Assembly (NCBI RefSeq): GCF_019656655.1
Contig: NZ_BPMV01000002.1
Location: 1,054,001-1,118,000 of the forward strand
Source of the DNA: Tsukamurella sp. TY48
GTDB lineage: Bacteria > Actinomycetota > Actinomycetes > Mycobacteriales > Mycobacteriaceae
Direction: 5' to 3'
Length of the DNA: 64,000 bases
The position numbers and the translations under genes are program-made. Shown here one piece after another: positions 38,201 through 44,378 of the stretch (positions are counted from its first letter, which is position 1; the number at the start of each line of letters is the position of its first letter). Under the pieces are notes generated by a model, which saw only the letters and a list, made by a program, of their open reading frames with translations, did no database searches and was not told the origin of the DNA.

Positions 38201-38521
38201 CTCGGAGGCGGCGATCGAGGCGTCGCGCCAGCGCATCGGGTCGAAGGTGAGGGCCTGCGCACGGAGCAGTTCGGCGCGCACCGGTTCGAGCACGCTGTCG
38301 GCGCGGGAGACGAAGCCGTCGAAGAGCTCGCGGTACTCGGGATCGTCGGCGAGGCCGGTCTGCTCGAGCAAGGAGACGAGGCCGGGCAGCCACGGGCCGC
38401 CCTGGCCGCCGAAGATCAGCGCGTACTGCTCGCCGGACGACAGCCTGTCCACGAGTGCTTCGTTCGACCGAGGGTTCTTCGCGGTGCGTGCTTGTGCGGT
38501 GACGAAGTCGTCGACAGTCAT
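29204..38521 (-). CDS. fas: Bacterial type I fatty acid synthase
   Basis: 3105 residues with the full bacterial FAS-I order. Acetyltransferase Ser175 (GHSQGQLA); enoyl reductase with FMN TIM barrel (ILLAGMTPTTVDP, near 440); dehydratase hot-dog with GDHNPIHTS near 1260; malonyl/palmitoyl transferase Ser1467 (GHSVGEY); carrier domain with predicted phosphopantetheine Ser1835 (GVSSRRNQ); ketoreductase from about 2150 (VVTGASAGSIAAAVAGRLL); and ketosynthase Cys2744 (AACATAAVS) with histidines in KHDTSTNAND and SLTGHAKGG. It makes C16-C18 and longer acyl-CoAs that feed membrane lipid and mycolic acid synthesis. ATG 38521 follows GAGGAGA; an in-frame ATG ten codons upstream lacks one. The promoter region holds inverted repeats. 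Confidence 0.97.
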   Translation of the reverse strand: MTVDDFVTAQARTAKNPRSNEALVDRLSSGEQYALIFGGQGGPWLPGLVSLLEQTGLADDPEYRELFDGFVSRADSVLEPVRAELLRAQALTFDPMRWRDASIAASEAETTDEEADDAAAAPQAGQSRRPLAPQVDGAVFSVPGVLFSQLVALYGLEAQGLDPWDVPPVAAIGHSQGQLAVAAFASRGGEGDLLAIARLIGAAGRVVARRKGLVALGGATPMMSVSGVRQDKLEQLLADFTATVAFDACGPVLAVRNSRTAFVLTGTPKLLAGFREFCESVAETEEAERKDKLTGGAPFAPKFEDVPVDIGFHHPALADGVTLVTEWAERCGLDAERAGRLAAAVLVEQVDWVADVDAAIAKGARWLIDLGPDDLATRLAAAPARGRGVGLVPATTLRGARNLFSPGGIPELPLAWSEFAPRLVSLPDGRTVLSTRFTELTGRSPILLAGMTPTTVDPGIVAAAANAGHWAELAGGGQVTEPIFAENITKLTALLEPGRAAQFNSLFLDPYLWKLQLGGKRIVQKARAAGAPLDGVIITAGIPELEEATALVEELTDAGMRYVAFKPGTVEQIRQVARIAAEVPRYPVIVHVEGGKAGGHHSWEDLDELLLSTYSELRDRGNVVLAVGGGIGTPELAAEYLSGEWSRKYGAPAMPVDGILVGTAAMATLEATTSDDVKRMLAEIPGTPDWIGAGHAGGGMASGRSQLGADIHEIDNAASACGRLLDEVAGDGDAVAERRDEIVAAMAGTAKPYFGDADAMTYGQWLERYLELSVGTRAQVAAADPERFGDYGWLDITHQDRFLSMLHRAEARLAAEDRGPIETAFADVAATDDAYAALDTLLQHYPEAASTRLHPADVPFFVSLCRTPGKPVNFVPVIDKDVRRWWRSDSLWQAHSPRYGADEVCIIPGPEAVAGITRVDEPVGELLNRFEAELVRRRTSAGDTPEAVAGRRVVPGVESVPLARALAATNVLWAGRLVHSPIARLGAGSTWAIHGEGAESVALQPDTGARVRVTGPNSVRLEIPVSGTELVIPIEVPDSCADGGVPVIELGEASKAMSTLVALAAAGELPAVRDGAATIDFDFRAEDAADHAAITADSLPVGLSALYGDEQLAVPDAFVGLCWPASFAVVGDAKNAEGRPVVEGMLDLVHLDHAIELAANPAPGSYRATARLQDVTATDIGTVVTVGIDVRTPGASEPAVTMTERFAIRGRTGEAELADPQPAGDARGETATETPRKRVRQVTVQAPQDMSGFAAVSGDHNPIHTSQVAASLAGLPGPIVHGMWLSAAAQQVTSASNGDVMHRKIRGWTTRFLGMVLPGDEVQFTVERVGIDRGGELLEITARVGENLVMAASAVAFPAVTAYVFPGQGIQGKGMGLAQRSRSKAAREVWDAADEHTRENLGFSILAVVRDNPLSIRANGTTYSHPDGVLYLTEFTQVAMATVACAQLAELKEAGARVDEPIIAGHSVGEYNALASAGVLPLGTILETVFHRGRIMQQLVPRDEDGRSPYAMAAIRPELFEVDDADLANWVEGSLEGADEYAEIVNLNLRGAQYVVVGNKAGLDALESAIAERTGSPKAFQVVPGIDIPFHSSVLRAGVPEFAARLDDLVPAEFDYTKLVGKYLPNLVARPFELTADFAVSILDVVPSEPVRELVADWDAAAANPMATARTLLIELLAWQFASPVRWIETQDQLLIDTDHGGLGVERFIEVGLASAPTLANLASRTLALASYQRAAATVLNAERDAAKVFATDEDAPEDEAETGADEATAAPAPVAAAAPAPSAAPAAPAGGPRPDDLSFDAADATRAMIAIWTKMRPDQLEKTDTIETLCDGVSSRRNQLLLDLGSELNLGAIDGAAEADLPTLATTVTKLARTYKPLGPVLSETVGNQLRKLLGSTGKRPNYITEYVTGTWELGAGWAQHTVLALATGTREGASVRGGDLATLLDGPVSNAAALDALIDRAVMEVGAAQGVAVGKPSAGGGGGGATVDAAALAEFTSTITGPDGALAASARTLLRKLGLETVEGALPELDDESEKLAALIATELGDDWATAVAPAFDSNKAVLLDDRWASAREDLLRVWSMDPATFPTYSKHLLAAAEGAGPVLVNQARWWEKKAIEAGRPEHAQAYAYLAGLAEANPEPGEYADEVAVVTGASAGSIAAAVAGRLLAGGATVIATTSRLDEKRLNFFKELYRNSARTDAALWVVPANMSSYADVDALVEWIGERQAETVGPYTMVHKEALVPTLLFPFAAPRVSGDMADAGPRAELEMKILLWSVERLIAGLSAIGKDTDLASQLHVVLPGSPNRGMFGGDGAYGESKASLDALVTRWNAEKSWSERVTLAHAIIGWVRGTGLMGGNDPLVEAVEAAGVRTWSTFEMADQLLANATPEARERAAQAPLYADLTGGLGGVSLDMKALADQAMEARLAEAAEAEDEGTIAALPGAPVATITEPVWDGIDARPEDMVVIVGAGEVGPYGSARTRFEMEVDERLSAAGVAELAWVTGMVTWENDPEPGWYDAESGELVPEAELADKYHDAVVERCGIREFSDDGDIEDKTAPLLVSVFLPEDMTFVVANEAEARAFVDADPENTVAVPMETGEWQVTRKAGTEIRVPRRTKLLRSVGGQVPDGFDPSHWGISPEMLESVDRLAIWNLVATVDAFISAGFEPAELMQYVHPAHVANTQGTGMGGMSSMRDLFINTLLGEPNQNDILQEALPNVVAAHVVQSYVGSYGAMIHPVAACATAAVSVEEGVDKIKVGKALFAVTGGFDDLSIEGITGFGMMQATADSEKMLAKGIDPRRFSRANDRRRSGFVESQGGGTILLARGDIAAQMGLPVLGVVAWAQSFGDGVHTSIPAPGMGALSVAAGGAQSPMARSLQRLGVAADDVSIISKHDTSTNANDPNEANLHERIAASIGRSEGAPMFVVSQKSLTGHAKGGAAAFQLIGMCQMLNEGVVPPNRSLDCVDDEMRKYPHLVWLRETARFGEGFRPKAGLLTSLGFGHVSGLIAVVHRDAFLASLAPQERAAYIAAAREREVAGRRAVLSAMCGRSGLYRKPPAGRRFGADSSSETTDSREAALLLDDDLRLGRDGTYDGTSCAGGCQ

Positions 38522-38647
38522 GAATCTCCTCGTGAAGAGCTCGTTGCGCACCGAATCACGGCGGCACGTCCGCGACCGGCTCGCGGAAACCCGTTATCCA
38601 TGAGACCACAGGATTGCGACACCTCTGACGTGCGCGAATGTAACTCC

Positions 38648-38659
38648 CGGGTATACCCG
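38648..38659. promoter_or_regulatory. Palindrome in the fas promoter
   Basis: CGGGTATACCCG, a perfect 12-base palindrome with a GGGTA half-site resembling those in the next repeat. Confidence 0.45.
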
Positions 38660-38678
38660 CCAGTAAGTTATGAAAACC

Positions 38679-38718
38679 GATTCACGGGTGTATTCGGAAG
38701 CCAATACACCCGTGAATC
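38679..38718. promoter_or_regulatory. 16-bp inverted repeat, candidate fas operator
   Basis: GATTCACGGGTGTATT and AATACACCCGTGAATC form perfect arms around an 8-base spacer, about 160-200 bases from the fas start. A 7-base hairpin (38721-38727 / 38732-38738, CGCAGGT / ACCTGCG) follows. A TetR-type regulator such as FasR is a reasonable candidate, but no match to its published site is claimed. Confidence 0.5.
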
Positions 38719-38828
38719 AGCGCAGGTGAATACCTGCGTGATGCCGATCACCGATGTTTCCCGCCAGTAGCAGTTGTTATCGAATCGTTACCTTCTTCAC
38801 GGGGGCCCGGCGGCGTCCGCCGGGTCGG

Positions 38829-38834
38829 TAGGCT
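38829..38834 (+). promoter_or_regulatory. -10-like element of the sirtuin gene
   Basis: TAGGCT ends 6 bases before ATG 38841, with no Shine-Dalgarno. Confidence 0.5.
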
Positions 38835-38840
38835 GGACCG

Positions 38841-39662
38841 ATGCAGCCCGGAATGCCCCCTTCCGACCGACCTGCGCCAATTCCCGTTCCGCCGGCGGTG
38901 GCAGAGCTCCTCACGACGGCCGACACCGTCGCTGTCCTCACGGGCGCGGGCATGAGCGCCGAATCGGGCATCTCCACATTCCGGGAGGCGCAGACGGGAC
39001 TGTGGGAGAAGTACGACCCCGAGGAGATCGCCTCGGTGGACGCGTGGTCGCGCGATGCCCCGCTGGTCTGGGGCTGGTACCAGTGGCGCGCGTACGTGGC
39101 CCGGCAGGCGGAGCCCAACGACGGACACATCGCGCTCGCCGAACTGGGCGAGCACCGCACCGTCTCGATCGTCACGCAGAACATCGACGACCTGCACGAA
39201 CGCGCAGGGTCCGAGGTCACCGCGCACCTGCACGGCAGCATGTTCGCACCGCGGTGCGAGTACTGCGGCACGCCCTACCTCGGGTCGGACGCCGAGCTGA
39301 AGGCCACACACGGCGAGCCCAGCCCGGAAATGCGGGTCACCCCGCCCACCTGCATGCAGTGCCTCTCGCAGGTCCGTCCCGGCATCGTCTGGTTCGGCGA
39401 ACCGCTGCCGATGGACGCCTGGGGGCGCGCGGAGGCCGCGGTGCTGGCGGCCGATGTGGTGCTCGTCGTCGGCACCTCGGGGCTGGTCTATCCCGCCGCG
39501 AGGCTGCCCGAGATGGCGCTCGAGGCGGGCATCCCCGTGGTCGAGATCAACCCGGAGCCCACGCCGCTCAGCCGGCAGGCCACCGAGGTCTGGCGCACGA
39601 CCGCCGCCACGGGGCTTCCGGCCCTGGTCGCGGCGCTCAATTCCGGCGCGGCTCACCCCTGA
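38841..39662 (+). CDS. NAD-dependent protein deacylase (sirtuin, class III type)
   Basis: 273 residues of the SIR2 family. NAD-binding GAGMSAESGISTFR (about 35-48), TQNIDDLHERAG, catalytic His131 in LHGS, and a zinc site with Cys139, Cys142, Cys171 and Cys174. Tyr80 and Arg83 form the YxxR pair that lets class III sirtuins (CobB/SIRT5) bind succinyl- and malonyl-lysine, so desuccinylation is likely besides deacetylation. The divergent neighbour is FAS-I, which consumes malonyl-CoA. The stop overlaps the convergent secretion-like gene by 26 bases. The leaderless signature supports ATG 38841. Confidence 0.93.
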   Translation: MQPGMPPSDRPAPIPVPPAVAELLTTADTVAVLTGAGMSAESGISTFREAQTGLWEKYDPEEIASVDAWSRDAPLVWGWYQWRAYVARQAEPNDGHIALAELGEHRTVSIVTQNIDDLHERAGSEVTAHLHGSMFAPRCEYCGTPYLGSDAELKATHGEPSPEMRVTPPTCMQCLSQVRPGIVWFGEPLPMDAWGRAEAAVLAADVVLVVGTSGLVYPAARLPEMALEAGIPVVEINPEPTPLSRQATEVWRTTAATGLPALVAALNSGAAHP

Positions 39663-40932
39663 CGGGCGGCCGCGGCGCCTCCGGGGCCTTGTCGGCCCGC
39701 CACTCGCCGATCACGCCCGGACCCACGAGCGGGAGTCCGCCCACCAGTTCCTCGCCGTTCGCCCGGTCGATGAGGTAGCCGGGCGTGCGATGCCGGCCGT
39801 CCCCCTGGCCCCGCTGCCCACCGGCCGCACCCGCGGGCACCCCGCCGAGCGGCATCGACGACCGCGCACCCGTGGTGGCGGACGCACCCGCCACTGCCGC
39901 GGGCGCCGTCCCCCGCAGCGAGGCCCCGTCCGGACGCAGTCCCAACGGGGAGGCGGTGGTGCCGCCGCCGCCGCGCAGCCCGGAGGTGCCGAGCCCACCG
40001 CGCCCCGCGGTACTCCCCGACGGTGTGACGCCGGCGGGCGAGAGCAGCGGCGACACCTGACCGCTCGTGTCGTAGGGCTCGGTATCGGTGAGGGCGCCGT
40101 CGGTGCCGTCCGGCAGGCCCGTGCCGCCCGCGGTGCCGTCGGCTCCGGTCCCGGTGCCCGACGGTGCGCCGACCCCGCTCTGCTGTCCCGAACCCGGTCC
40201 CCCACCGGTGGAATCGCTCGACGAGCCGAGGGCGTTCTGATCCGCCGTCGGTTTATCGTTGACCGGACTAGTCCCCGGCCCGGATTCTTGGGGCGTGCCC
40301 AATTGGCCGTCACCTGACTCACCCCCGCCCCTCGGAGTCGGGGAGCCCATGGCTCCCGGGGATGAACCACTTGCGCCCCCGTTGTCGCTCCCGCCGGGCC
40401 CTCCCAGCCCAGGTTCAAGATCGATGGTAATTTTCGTGACCACTGGGCCGAGCGGCATTGTGCTGCCGTCCTTTTGCAACGGCACGGTGTAGGTTGCGCG
40501 GATTTCGCTCGCGACCTTCGCTCCGGCGCTGTCGTTATAGGGGTCCCAGAACTTCAGATCGCGCAGCTCAATCCCCGGATCGGCGAGGTCGCTGAAACGC
40601 GTATTCGTGTCCCGCGCCGCTTTGGCCAGTGCTCCCAACTGGCGCGAAGTTTGCGCGACCTCCCAGTCGACCAGGTAGGACTGGCGTGCAAACCGACTGA
40701 CATGTGCAAGGACGCCTGCGCCTGCCTCGCCCGTCCATCGCTGCGTAAGGGTTGCGATATCCCGCTCCAGTTCCGCGACACTTTGCGAGTGAGTCACTCC
40801 CGCCTGCCCAATCGATCGGCCATCCGCATCGAGGCCGTCGCCAGACATCGCCCGAGCGATCGCGCGGATCATCCCTGCCGACATGCGACTGAAGTCTGTC
40901 TCACCGATCGCCCTAAACCCCGCCATACCCAT
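39637..40932 (-). CDS. WXG/PPE-like protein with glycine-serine-rich tail (candidate type VII secretion substrate)
   Basis: 431 residues from ATG 40932. The first 180 are helical with a W-x-G motif (Trp66-Thr67-Gly68, RWTGEAG) between two long helices, the hairpin of WXG100/PPE proteins, and a following stretch RQSYLVDWEVAQTSRQLGALAKAAR. From about residue 185 it is low-complexity Gly/Ser/Thr/Pro for roughly 200 residues, ending in a short ordered tail. No signal peptide. Codons of the N-terminal half are less GC-biased than neighbours. The longer frame to 41295 runs antisense through the next gene, so it is rejected. No Shine-Dalgarno is clear, making the start uncertain. Assignment to type VII secretion is inference. 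Confidence 0.65.
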   Translation of the reverse strand: MGMAGFRAIGETDFSRMSAGMIRAIARAMSGDGLDADGRSIGQAGVTHSQSVAELERDIATLTQRWTGEAGAGVLAHVSRFARQSYLVDWEVAQTSRQLGALAKAARDTNTRFSDLADPGIELRDLKFWDPYNDSAGAKVASEIRATYTVPLQKDGSTMPLGPVVTKITIDLEPGLGGPGGSDNGGASGSSPGAMGSPTPRGGGESGDGQLGTPQESGPGTSPVNDKPTADQNALGSSSDSTGGGPGSGQQSGVGAPSGTGTGADGTAGGTGLPDGTDGALTDTEPYDTSGQVSPLLSPAGVTPSGSTAGRGGLGTSGLRGGGGTTASPLGLRPDGASLRGTAPAAVAGASATTGARSSMPLGGVPAGAAGGQRGQGDGRHRTPGYLIDRANGEELVGGLPLVGPGVIGEWRADKAPEAPRPPVRGEPRRN

Positions 40933-40954
40933 TAGACGCGCCAGGTAGCCACCC

Positions 40955-40983
40955 GGTTCCCTGCTCGCAAAGTAGCGGGAACC
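40955..40983. promoter_or_regulatory. Inverted repeat between divergent secretion-like genes
   Basis: GGTTCCC at 40955-40961 and GGGAACC at 40977-40983, with a 15-base spacer, in the 123-base divergent region. Confidence 0.3.
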
Positions 40984-41055
40984 ACAACGTGGCCTCGTGC
41001 GTCCAACTAGTGAAGGCTTGCACCCGAGGTGTACCGACGACACGGAGGAAGAGTC

Positions 41056-41436
41056 ATGGCCGATGGCGAATTGGCGCAGATCGTCGATGCAGCGCACGAA
41101 GCGATCAAGGGTCGCCAGAACATGGTGTTCGACGGCAACCCGCACGAGGAACTCGCCCGGGCCCTCGAACGACATGCAACCCGAGTGTTCGAGGCAACGA
41201 ACGACTTGCGCGAAATCGCAACACAGAACTTCCTCGGTCCTACTGAAGAAGGTGAAACAGCCACAGCTAATGTTCGGCTTGGTGTAGTCGAGCACGAACG
41301 ATCGATCTACAACACCTTCGTTGCCCAGGCCGCGGAAGCACGATCCATCGCTGCGAGCATCCGCGAAACAGGACGCCGGATCCTCCGCACGGAGGGCGCC
41401 AGCGAAGCCGAGATCAATCGATTGATCGGAAGCTAG
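41056..41436 (+). CDS. Small helical protein, unknown function (secretion-like module)
   Basis: 126 residues, entirely helical by pattern (ELAQIVDAAHEAIKGRQNMVF; ELARALERHATRVFEATNDLREIA), with a glycine turn (FLGPTEEG) and a C-terminal acidic helix EGASEAEINRLIG. That helix-turn-helix layout and its divergent WXG-like partner suggest an ESX-type small protein, but no WXG motif is present. GGAGGAAGAG precedes ATG 41056. GC by hand count is about 48-58 percent per 60-base line, far below neighbours. It ends where the DUF3558 lipoprotein begins. Confidence 0.7.
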   Translation: MADGELAQIVDAAHEAIKGRQNMVFDGNPHEELARALERHATRVFEATNDLREIATQNFLGPTEEGETATANVRLGVVEHERSIYNTFVAQAAEARSIAASIRETGRRILRTEGASEAEINRLIGS

Positions 41437-42018
41437 ATGCGTGTCATCCCCTTCGCCCTGGCGGCTGCCCTCCTGGCGAGTGGCTGCGCCGTCTCCATCC
41501 CGGGCGAGCCCGTCGCAACCGGGAAGGCCCGCGCCTCAACTAAGCCCCTCCCGTTCACCCCTACCATCAAGAATCGCACCAACGACCGTACCGACGGCAC
41601 TAGCTTCGAACCTTGCACGGCCTACACCGATGCCGAACTCATCGCAATCGACATCAATCCCTCTTCGATACGCGACGCAGCGCAAGTCGACGCCGCCAAC
41701 TACCGAGGCTGCCGATGGAACGCCAACGACTACACCGACTCCCGCGGCGGCGGCCAATACTCACAGATCGTCGGCAGAGAAATGGGCCTCGACGAGTACA
41801 AGCGCTACATGAATACCCTGAAATGGCAACCCGACCGACAGGCCCACGGCCGCACGATCGCCTACGCCCCGGAGAAAAACTACTGCATCTCGGCCTTCGC
41901 ATCCGAGCAGTCCATCGTCACGACAATCGCCGGGTCGACAAACCCCTCTCCCGGCAACAAGGCCGAATGCGATCGCGCGATCGCCTTCGCATCACTTGCT
42001 GTCTCCAAGGCCCCATAA
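41437..42018 (+). CDS. DUF3558 family lipoprotein
   Basis: 193 residues. Signal peptide with lipobox LASGC (Cys17). The mature region follows the DUF3558 pattern: FEPCTAYTDAELIAIDINP, a cysteine-containing GCRWN, and C-terminal paired cysteines (NYCISAF and KAECDRA). Mycobacterial DUF3558 proteins are lipoproteins of unknown function, frequent in this order. ATG 41437 follows the previous stop directly, so translation is coupled. Lower GC, like its partner gene. Probably anchored on the outer face of the membrane near whatever its neighbours export. Confidence 0.85.
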   Translation: MRVIPFALAAALLASGCAVSIPGEPVATGKARASTKPLPFTPTIKNRTNDRTDGTSFEPCTAYTDAELIAIDINPSSIRDAAQVDAANYRGCRWNANDYTDSRGGGQYSQIVGREMGLDEYKRYMNTLKWQPDRQAHGRTIAYAPEKNYCISAFASEQSIVTTIAGSTNPSPGNKAECDRAIAFASLAVSKAP

Positions 42019-42055
42019 CTGTGGAGGCGCTCAAGTGAACACCGCCACCACCCCC

Positions 42056-42061
42056 TACGCT
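42056..42061 (+). promoter_or_regulatory. -10-like element of the shikimate-dehydrogenase-like gene
   Basis: TACGCT ends 6 bases before GTG 42068. Confidence 0.45.
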
Positions 42062-42067
42062 GGACCC

Positions 42068-42892
42068 GTGAGCGCCACCATCGGTATGCCCGATAAGGAC
42101 ACCGTGCTGTGCATGTCGCTGTCCGGCCGGCCCAGCAGCATCGGCACCCGGTTCCACAACTACCTGTACCGCGAGCTGGGCCTGAACTACCTCTACAAGG
42201 CGTTCACCACCACCGACCTTCCGGCGGCGATCGGCGGGGTGCGGGCGCTGGGCGTGCGCGGCTGCGCGATCTCGATGCCCTTCAAGGAGGCCGTGATCGA
42301 GCTGGTGGACGTGATGGAGCCGTCGGCCGCCGCGATCGATTCGGTGAACACGATCGTCAACGAGAACGGTGTGCTGCACGCCTACAACACCGACTACGCC
42401 GCGATCGCCTCCCTGCTCGCGTCGAACGAGATCGACCCGGCGCTGCCGGCGGCGGTCGCCGGATCGGGCGGCATGGCCAAGGCCGTGGTCGCCGCGCTGC
42501 GCGATCACGGGTGCACCGATGTCACGGTGGTGGCCCGCAACGCGGAGACCGGCGGAGCGCTGGCCGAGCAGTACGGGTTCCGCCATGCCACCGCCGCGCC
42601 CGACGGTGCGCACGTGCTGATCAACGCGACCCCGGTCGGGATGGACGGCGGGCCCGCCCGCGACGACCTGGCCTTCCCGCAGCCGCTGATCGAGGCCGCC
42701 GACACCGTCTTCGACGTGGTCGCGATGCCGCCGGAGACGCCCTTCGTGCGCGCCGGTCGCGCCGCCGGGAAGACGGTGATCACCGGTGCCGAGGTGATCG
42801 CGCTGCAGGCCGCCGAACAGTTCGTCCTCTACACCGGCATCCGCCCGGACCCGGAGCTGGTGCGCACCGCGTCCGAGTTCTCCCGCGCCTGA
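42068..42892 (+). CDS. Shikimate 5-dehydrogenase-like protein
   Basis: 274 residues of the AroE/YdiB family. Catalytic Lys73 in MPFKE and Asp109 in YNTDYAA; nucleotide loop AGSGGMAKAVVAAL; C-terminal helix with LQAAEQFVLYTG. It would reduce 3-dehydroshikimate with NAD(P)H, or a quinate-like substrate. The N-terminal Ser pair of true AroE (SxS) appears as MSLSGRP, close to family variants. GTG 42068 is taken from the leaderless signature and normal family length; GTG 42035 with GGAGG upstream adds eleven residues and remains possible. It stands apart from other aro genes, so a specialised role is plausible. Confidence 0.83.
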   Translation: MSATIGMPDKDTVLCMSLSGRPSSIGTRFHNYLYRELGLNYLYKAFTTTDLPAAIGGVRALGVRGCAISMPFKEAVIELVDVMEPSAAAIDSVNTIVNENGVLHAYNTDYAAIASLLASNEIDPALPAAVAGSGGMAKAVVAALRDHGCTDVTVVARNAETGGALAEQYGFRHATAAPDGAHVLINATPVGMDGGPARDDLAFPQPLIEAADTVFDVVAMPPETPFVRAGRAAGKTVITGAEVIALQAAEQFVLYTGIRPDPELVRTASEFSRA

Positions 42893-42926
42893 GCCGATCG
42901 CCCCGATCCGACTACCCCCGGGCTGA

Positions 42927-44378
42927 TCACACGGCGGGCAGGGCCAGGTACTTCACGTTGAGGTACTCGCCGATGCCCTCGGAGCCGCCCTCGGCTCCGA
43001 TCCCGGAGGCCTTGACACCGCCGAAGGGCGCGGCGGGATCGGAGATGAGGCCGCGGTTCACGCCCACCATGCCGGACCGGAGTGCGGCGCCCACGCGCTG
43101 CACGCGGGCGGCGTCGCGGGTGTAGAAGTACGCCGCGAGACCGTATTCGGTGTCGTTGGCCTCGGCGATCGCGGCGGCCTCGTCGGTGAAACCGCGCACC
43201 GTGGCCACGGGGCCGAAGATCTCCTCGCGCAGGATGCGCGCACCGCCCGGGACCTCGTCGAGGACGGTGGGGGCGTAGAAGTGTCCGGGCCCGTCGATCG
43301 CGCTGCCACCGGTGCGGACCACGGCACCGTCGGCCACGGCCTCGTCGACCAGGGCGGCCACGGTGGCCCGCTGCTTCTCGGAGATCAGCGGTCCGATCTC
43401 GCTGCCCGCCTGCGCACCGGCTCCCACGGTGAGCGCCGCGATCCGCTCGGTGAGTCGCGAAACGAACTCCGCCCGTACCGATTCGTGCACGAGGAACCGG
43501 TTCGCGGCGGTGCACGCCTGTCCCCCGTTGCGCATCTTGGCGAGCATCGCACCGTCGAGCGCGGCGTCGAGATCGGCGTCCTCGAACACCAGGAAGGGGG
43601 CGTTGCCACCGAGTTCCATGGAGGTGCGCAGCACCCCGGGCGCCGCGGCGGCCAGGAGCTTGCGGCCCACCGCGGTGGATCCGGTGAAGGTGATCTTGGC
43701 CAGATCGGGTTCGGCGAAGAGCGCGTCGGAGACCTCGGCCGGGGCCGAGCAGGGCAGCACCGAGAGCACCCCCTCGGGCAGACCCGCCTCGGCGAGCACC
43801 TGCGCGAGAAGCAGTGCGGTGAGCGGAGTCTCGGCCGCAGGCTTGACGATCATGGTGTTGCCGGCGGCGAGCGCGGGGCCCACCTTGCGGGTGATCATCG
43901 CCAGCGGGAAGTTCCACGGGGTCACGGCGTAGCACAGCCCGACGGGTTCGTGGGTCACCACGATCTGCCCGGTTCCGGCGGGGGCCGCGGCCGTGCGGCC
44001 GTTGATGCGCACGGCCTCCTCGGCGAACCACTCCAGGAAGCCCGCGCCGTAGGCGACCTCGCCGCGGCTGTCGGACAGCGGCTTGCCCATCTCGGCGGTG
44101 ATCACGGCGGCGAACTCTTCGGCCCGCGCGGTGACGGCGTCGAAGGCCCGCCGCAGGATGCGGGAGCGTTCCCGCGCGGGGGTGGTGCGCCAGCCCTCCG
44201 CCGCGGCGTGGGAGGCGGCGACGGCGGCCCGCGCATCATCGGCACCGGCGTCGGCGACGCGGGCGATCACGGCGCCGGTGGCGGGATCGATCACGTCGAA
44301 GGTGCGGCCGGAGGCGGCGGGACGCTCGGTGCCGCCGATCGAGAGGCCGTGCACGGTGATGGTCTGCAGATCGGTCAT
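42927..44378 (-). CDS. gabD: Succinate-semialdehyde dehydrogenase
   Basis: 483 residues of the aldehyde dehydrogenase superfamily. Catalytic Cys289 (GGQACTAANRF) and general base Glu255 (SMELGG); NAD(P)-binding VTPWNFPLAM and FTGSTAVG; EEIFGPV and the C-terminal GGVKASGIGAEGG, all typical of GabD. It oxidises succinic semialdehyde to succinate, the second step of GABA breakdown. The ATG overlaps the gabT stop by four bases, and the gene order gabT-gabD confirms the pathway. The longer frame upstream is gabT sequence read out of frame. Confidence 0.93.
   Translation of the reverse strand: MTDLQTITVHGLSIGGTERPAASGRTFDVIDPATGAVIARVADAGADDARAAVAASHAAAEGWRTTPARERSRILRRAFDAVTARAEEFAAVITAEMGKPLSDSRGEVAYGAGFLEWFAEEAVRINGRTAAAPAGTGQIVVTHEPVGLCYAVTPWNFPLAMITRKVGPALAAGNTMIVKPAAETPLTALLLAQVLAEAGLPEGVLSVLPCSAPAEVSDALFAEPDLAKITFTGSTAVGRKLLAAAAPGVLRTSMELGGNAPFLVFEDADLDAALDGAMLAKMRNGGQACTAANRFLVHESVRAEFVSRLTERIAALTVGAGAQAGSEIGPLISEKQRATVAALVDEAVADGAVVRTGGSAIDGPGHFYAPTVLDEVPGGARILREEIFGPVATVRGFTDEAAAIAEANDTEYGLAAYFYTRDAARVQRVGAALRSGMVGVNRGLISDPAAPFGGVKASGIGAEGGSEGIGEYLNVKYLALPAV

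Larger units (their letters stand above)
38522..38840. other. 319-base divergent fas / sirtuin promoter region with inverted repeats
   Basis: No gene is visible. It contains a 12-bp palindrome, a 16-bp perfect inverted repeat and a 7-bp hairpin, listed separately, in a run of lower GC than the flanking genes. Both genes point outward, so these are not transcript ends. Confidence 0.75.

Noticed and set aside
38679-38718. 16-bp inverted repeat as a terminator
   Set aside because: It lies between divergent genes that both transcribe away from it.
29591-38770. A 3059-codon open frame on the plus strand opposite fas
   Set aside because: It mirrors fas, is very rich in Arg/Gly/His/Leu, has no motif, and is explained by codon bias at high GC.
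40933-41295. N-terminal extension of the WXG-like gene
   Set aside because: It runs antisense to a gene with a strong Shine-Dalgarno and has no family resemblance.
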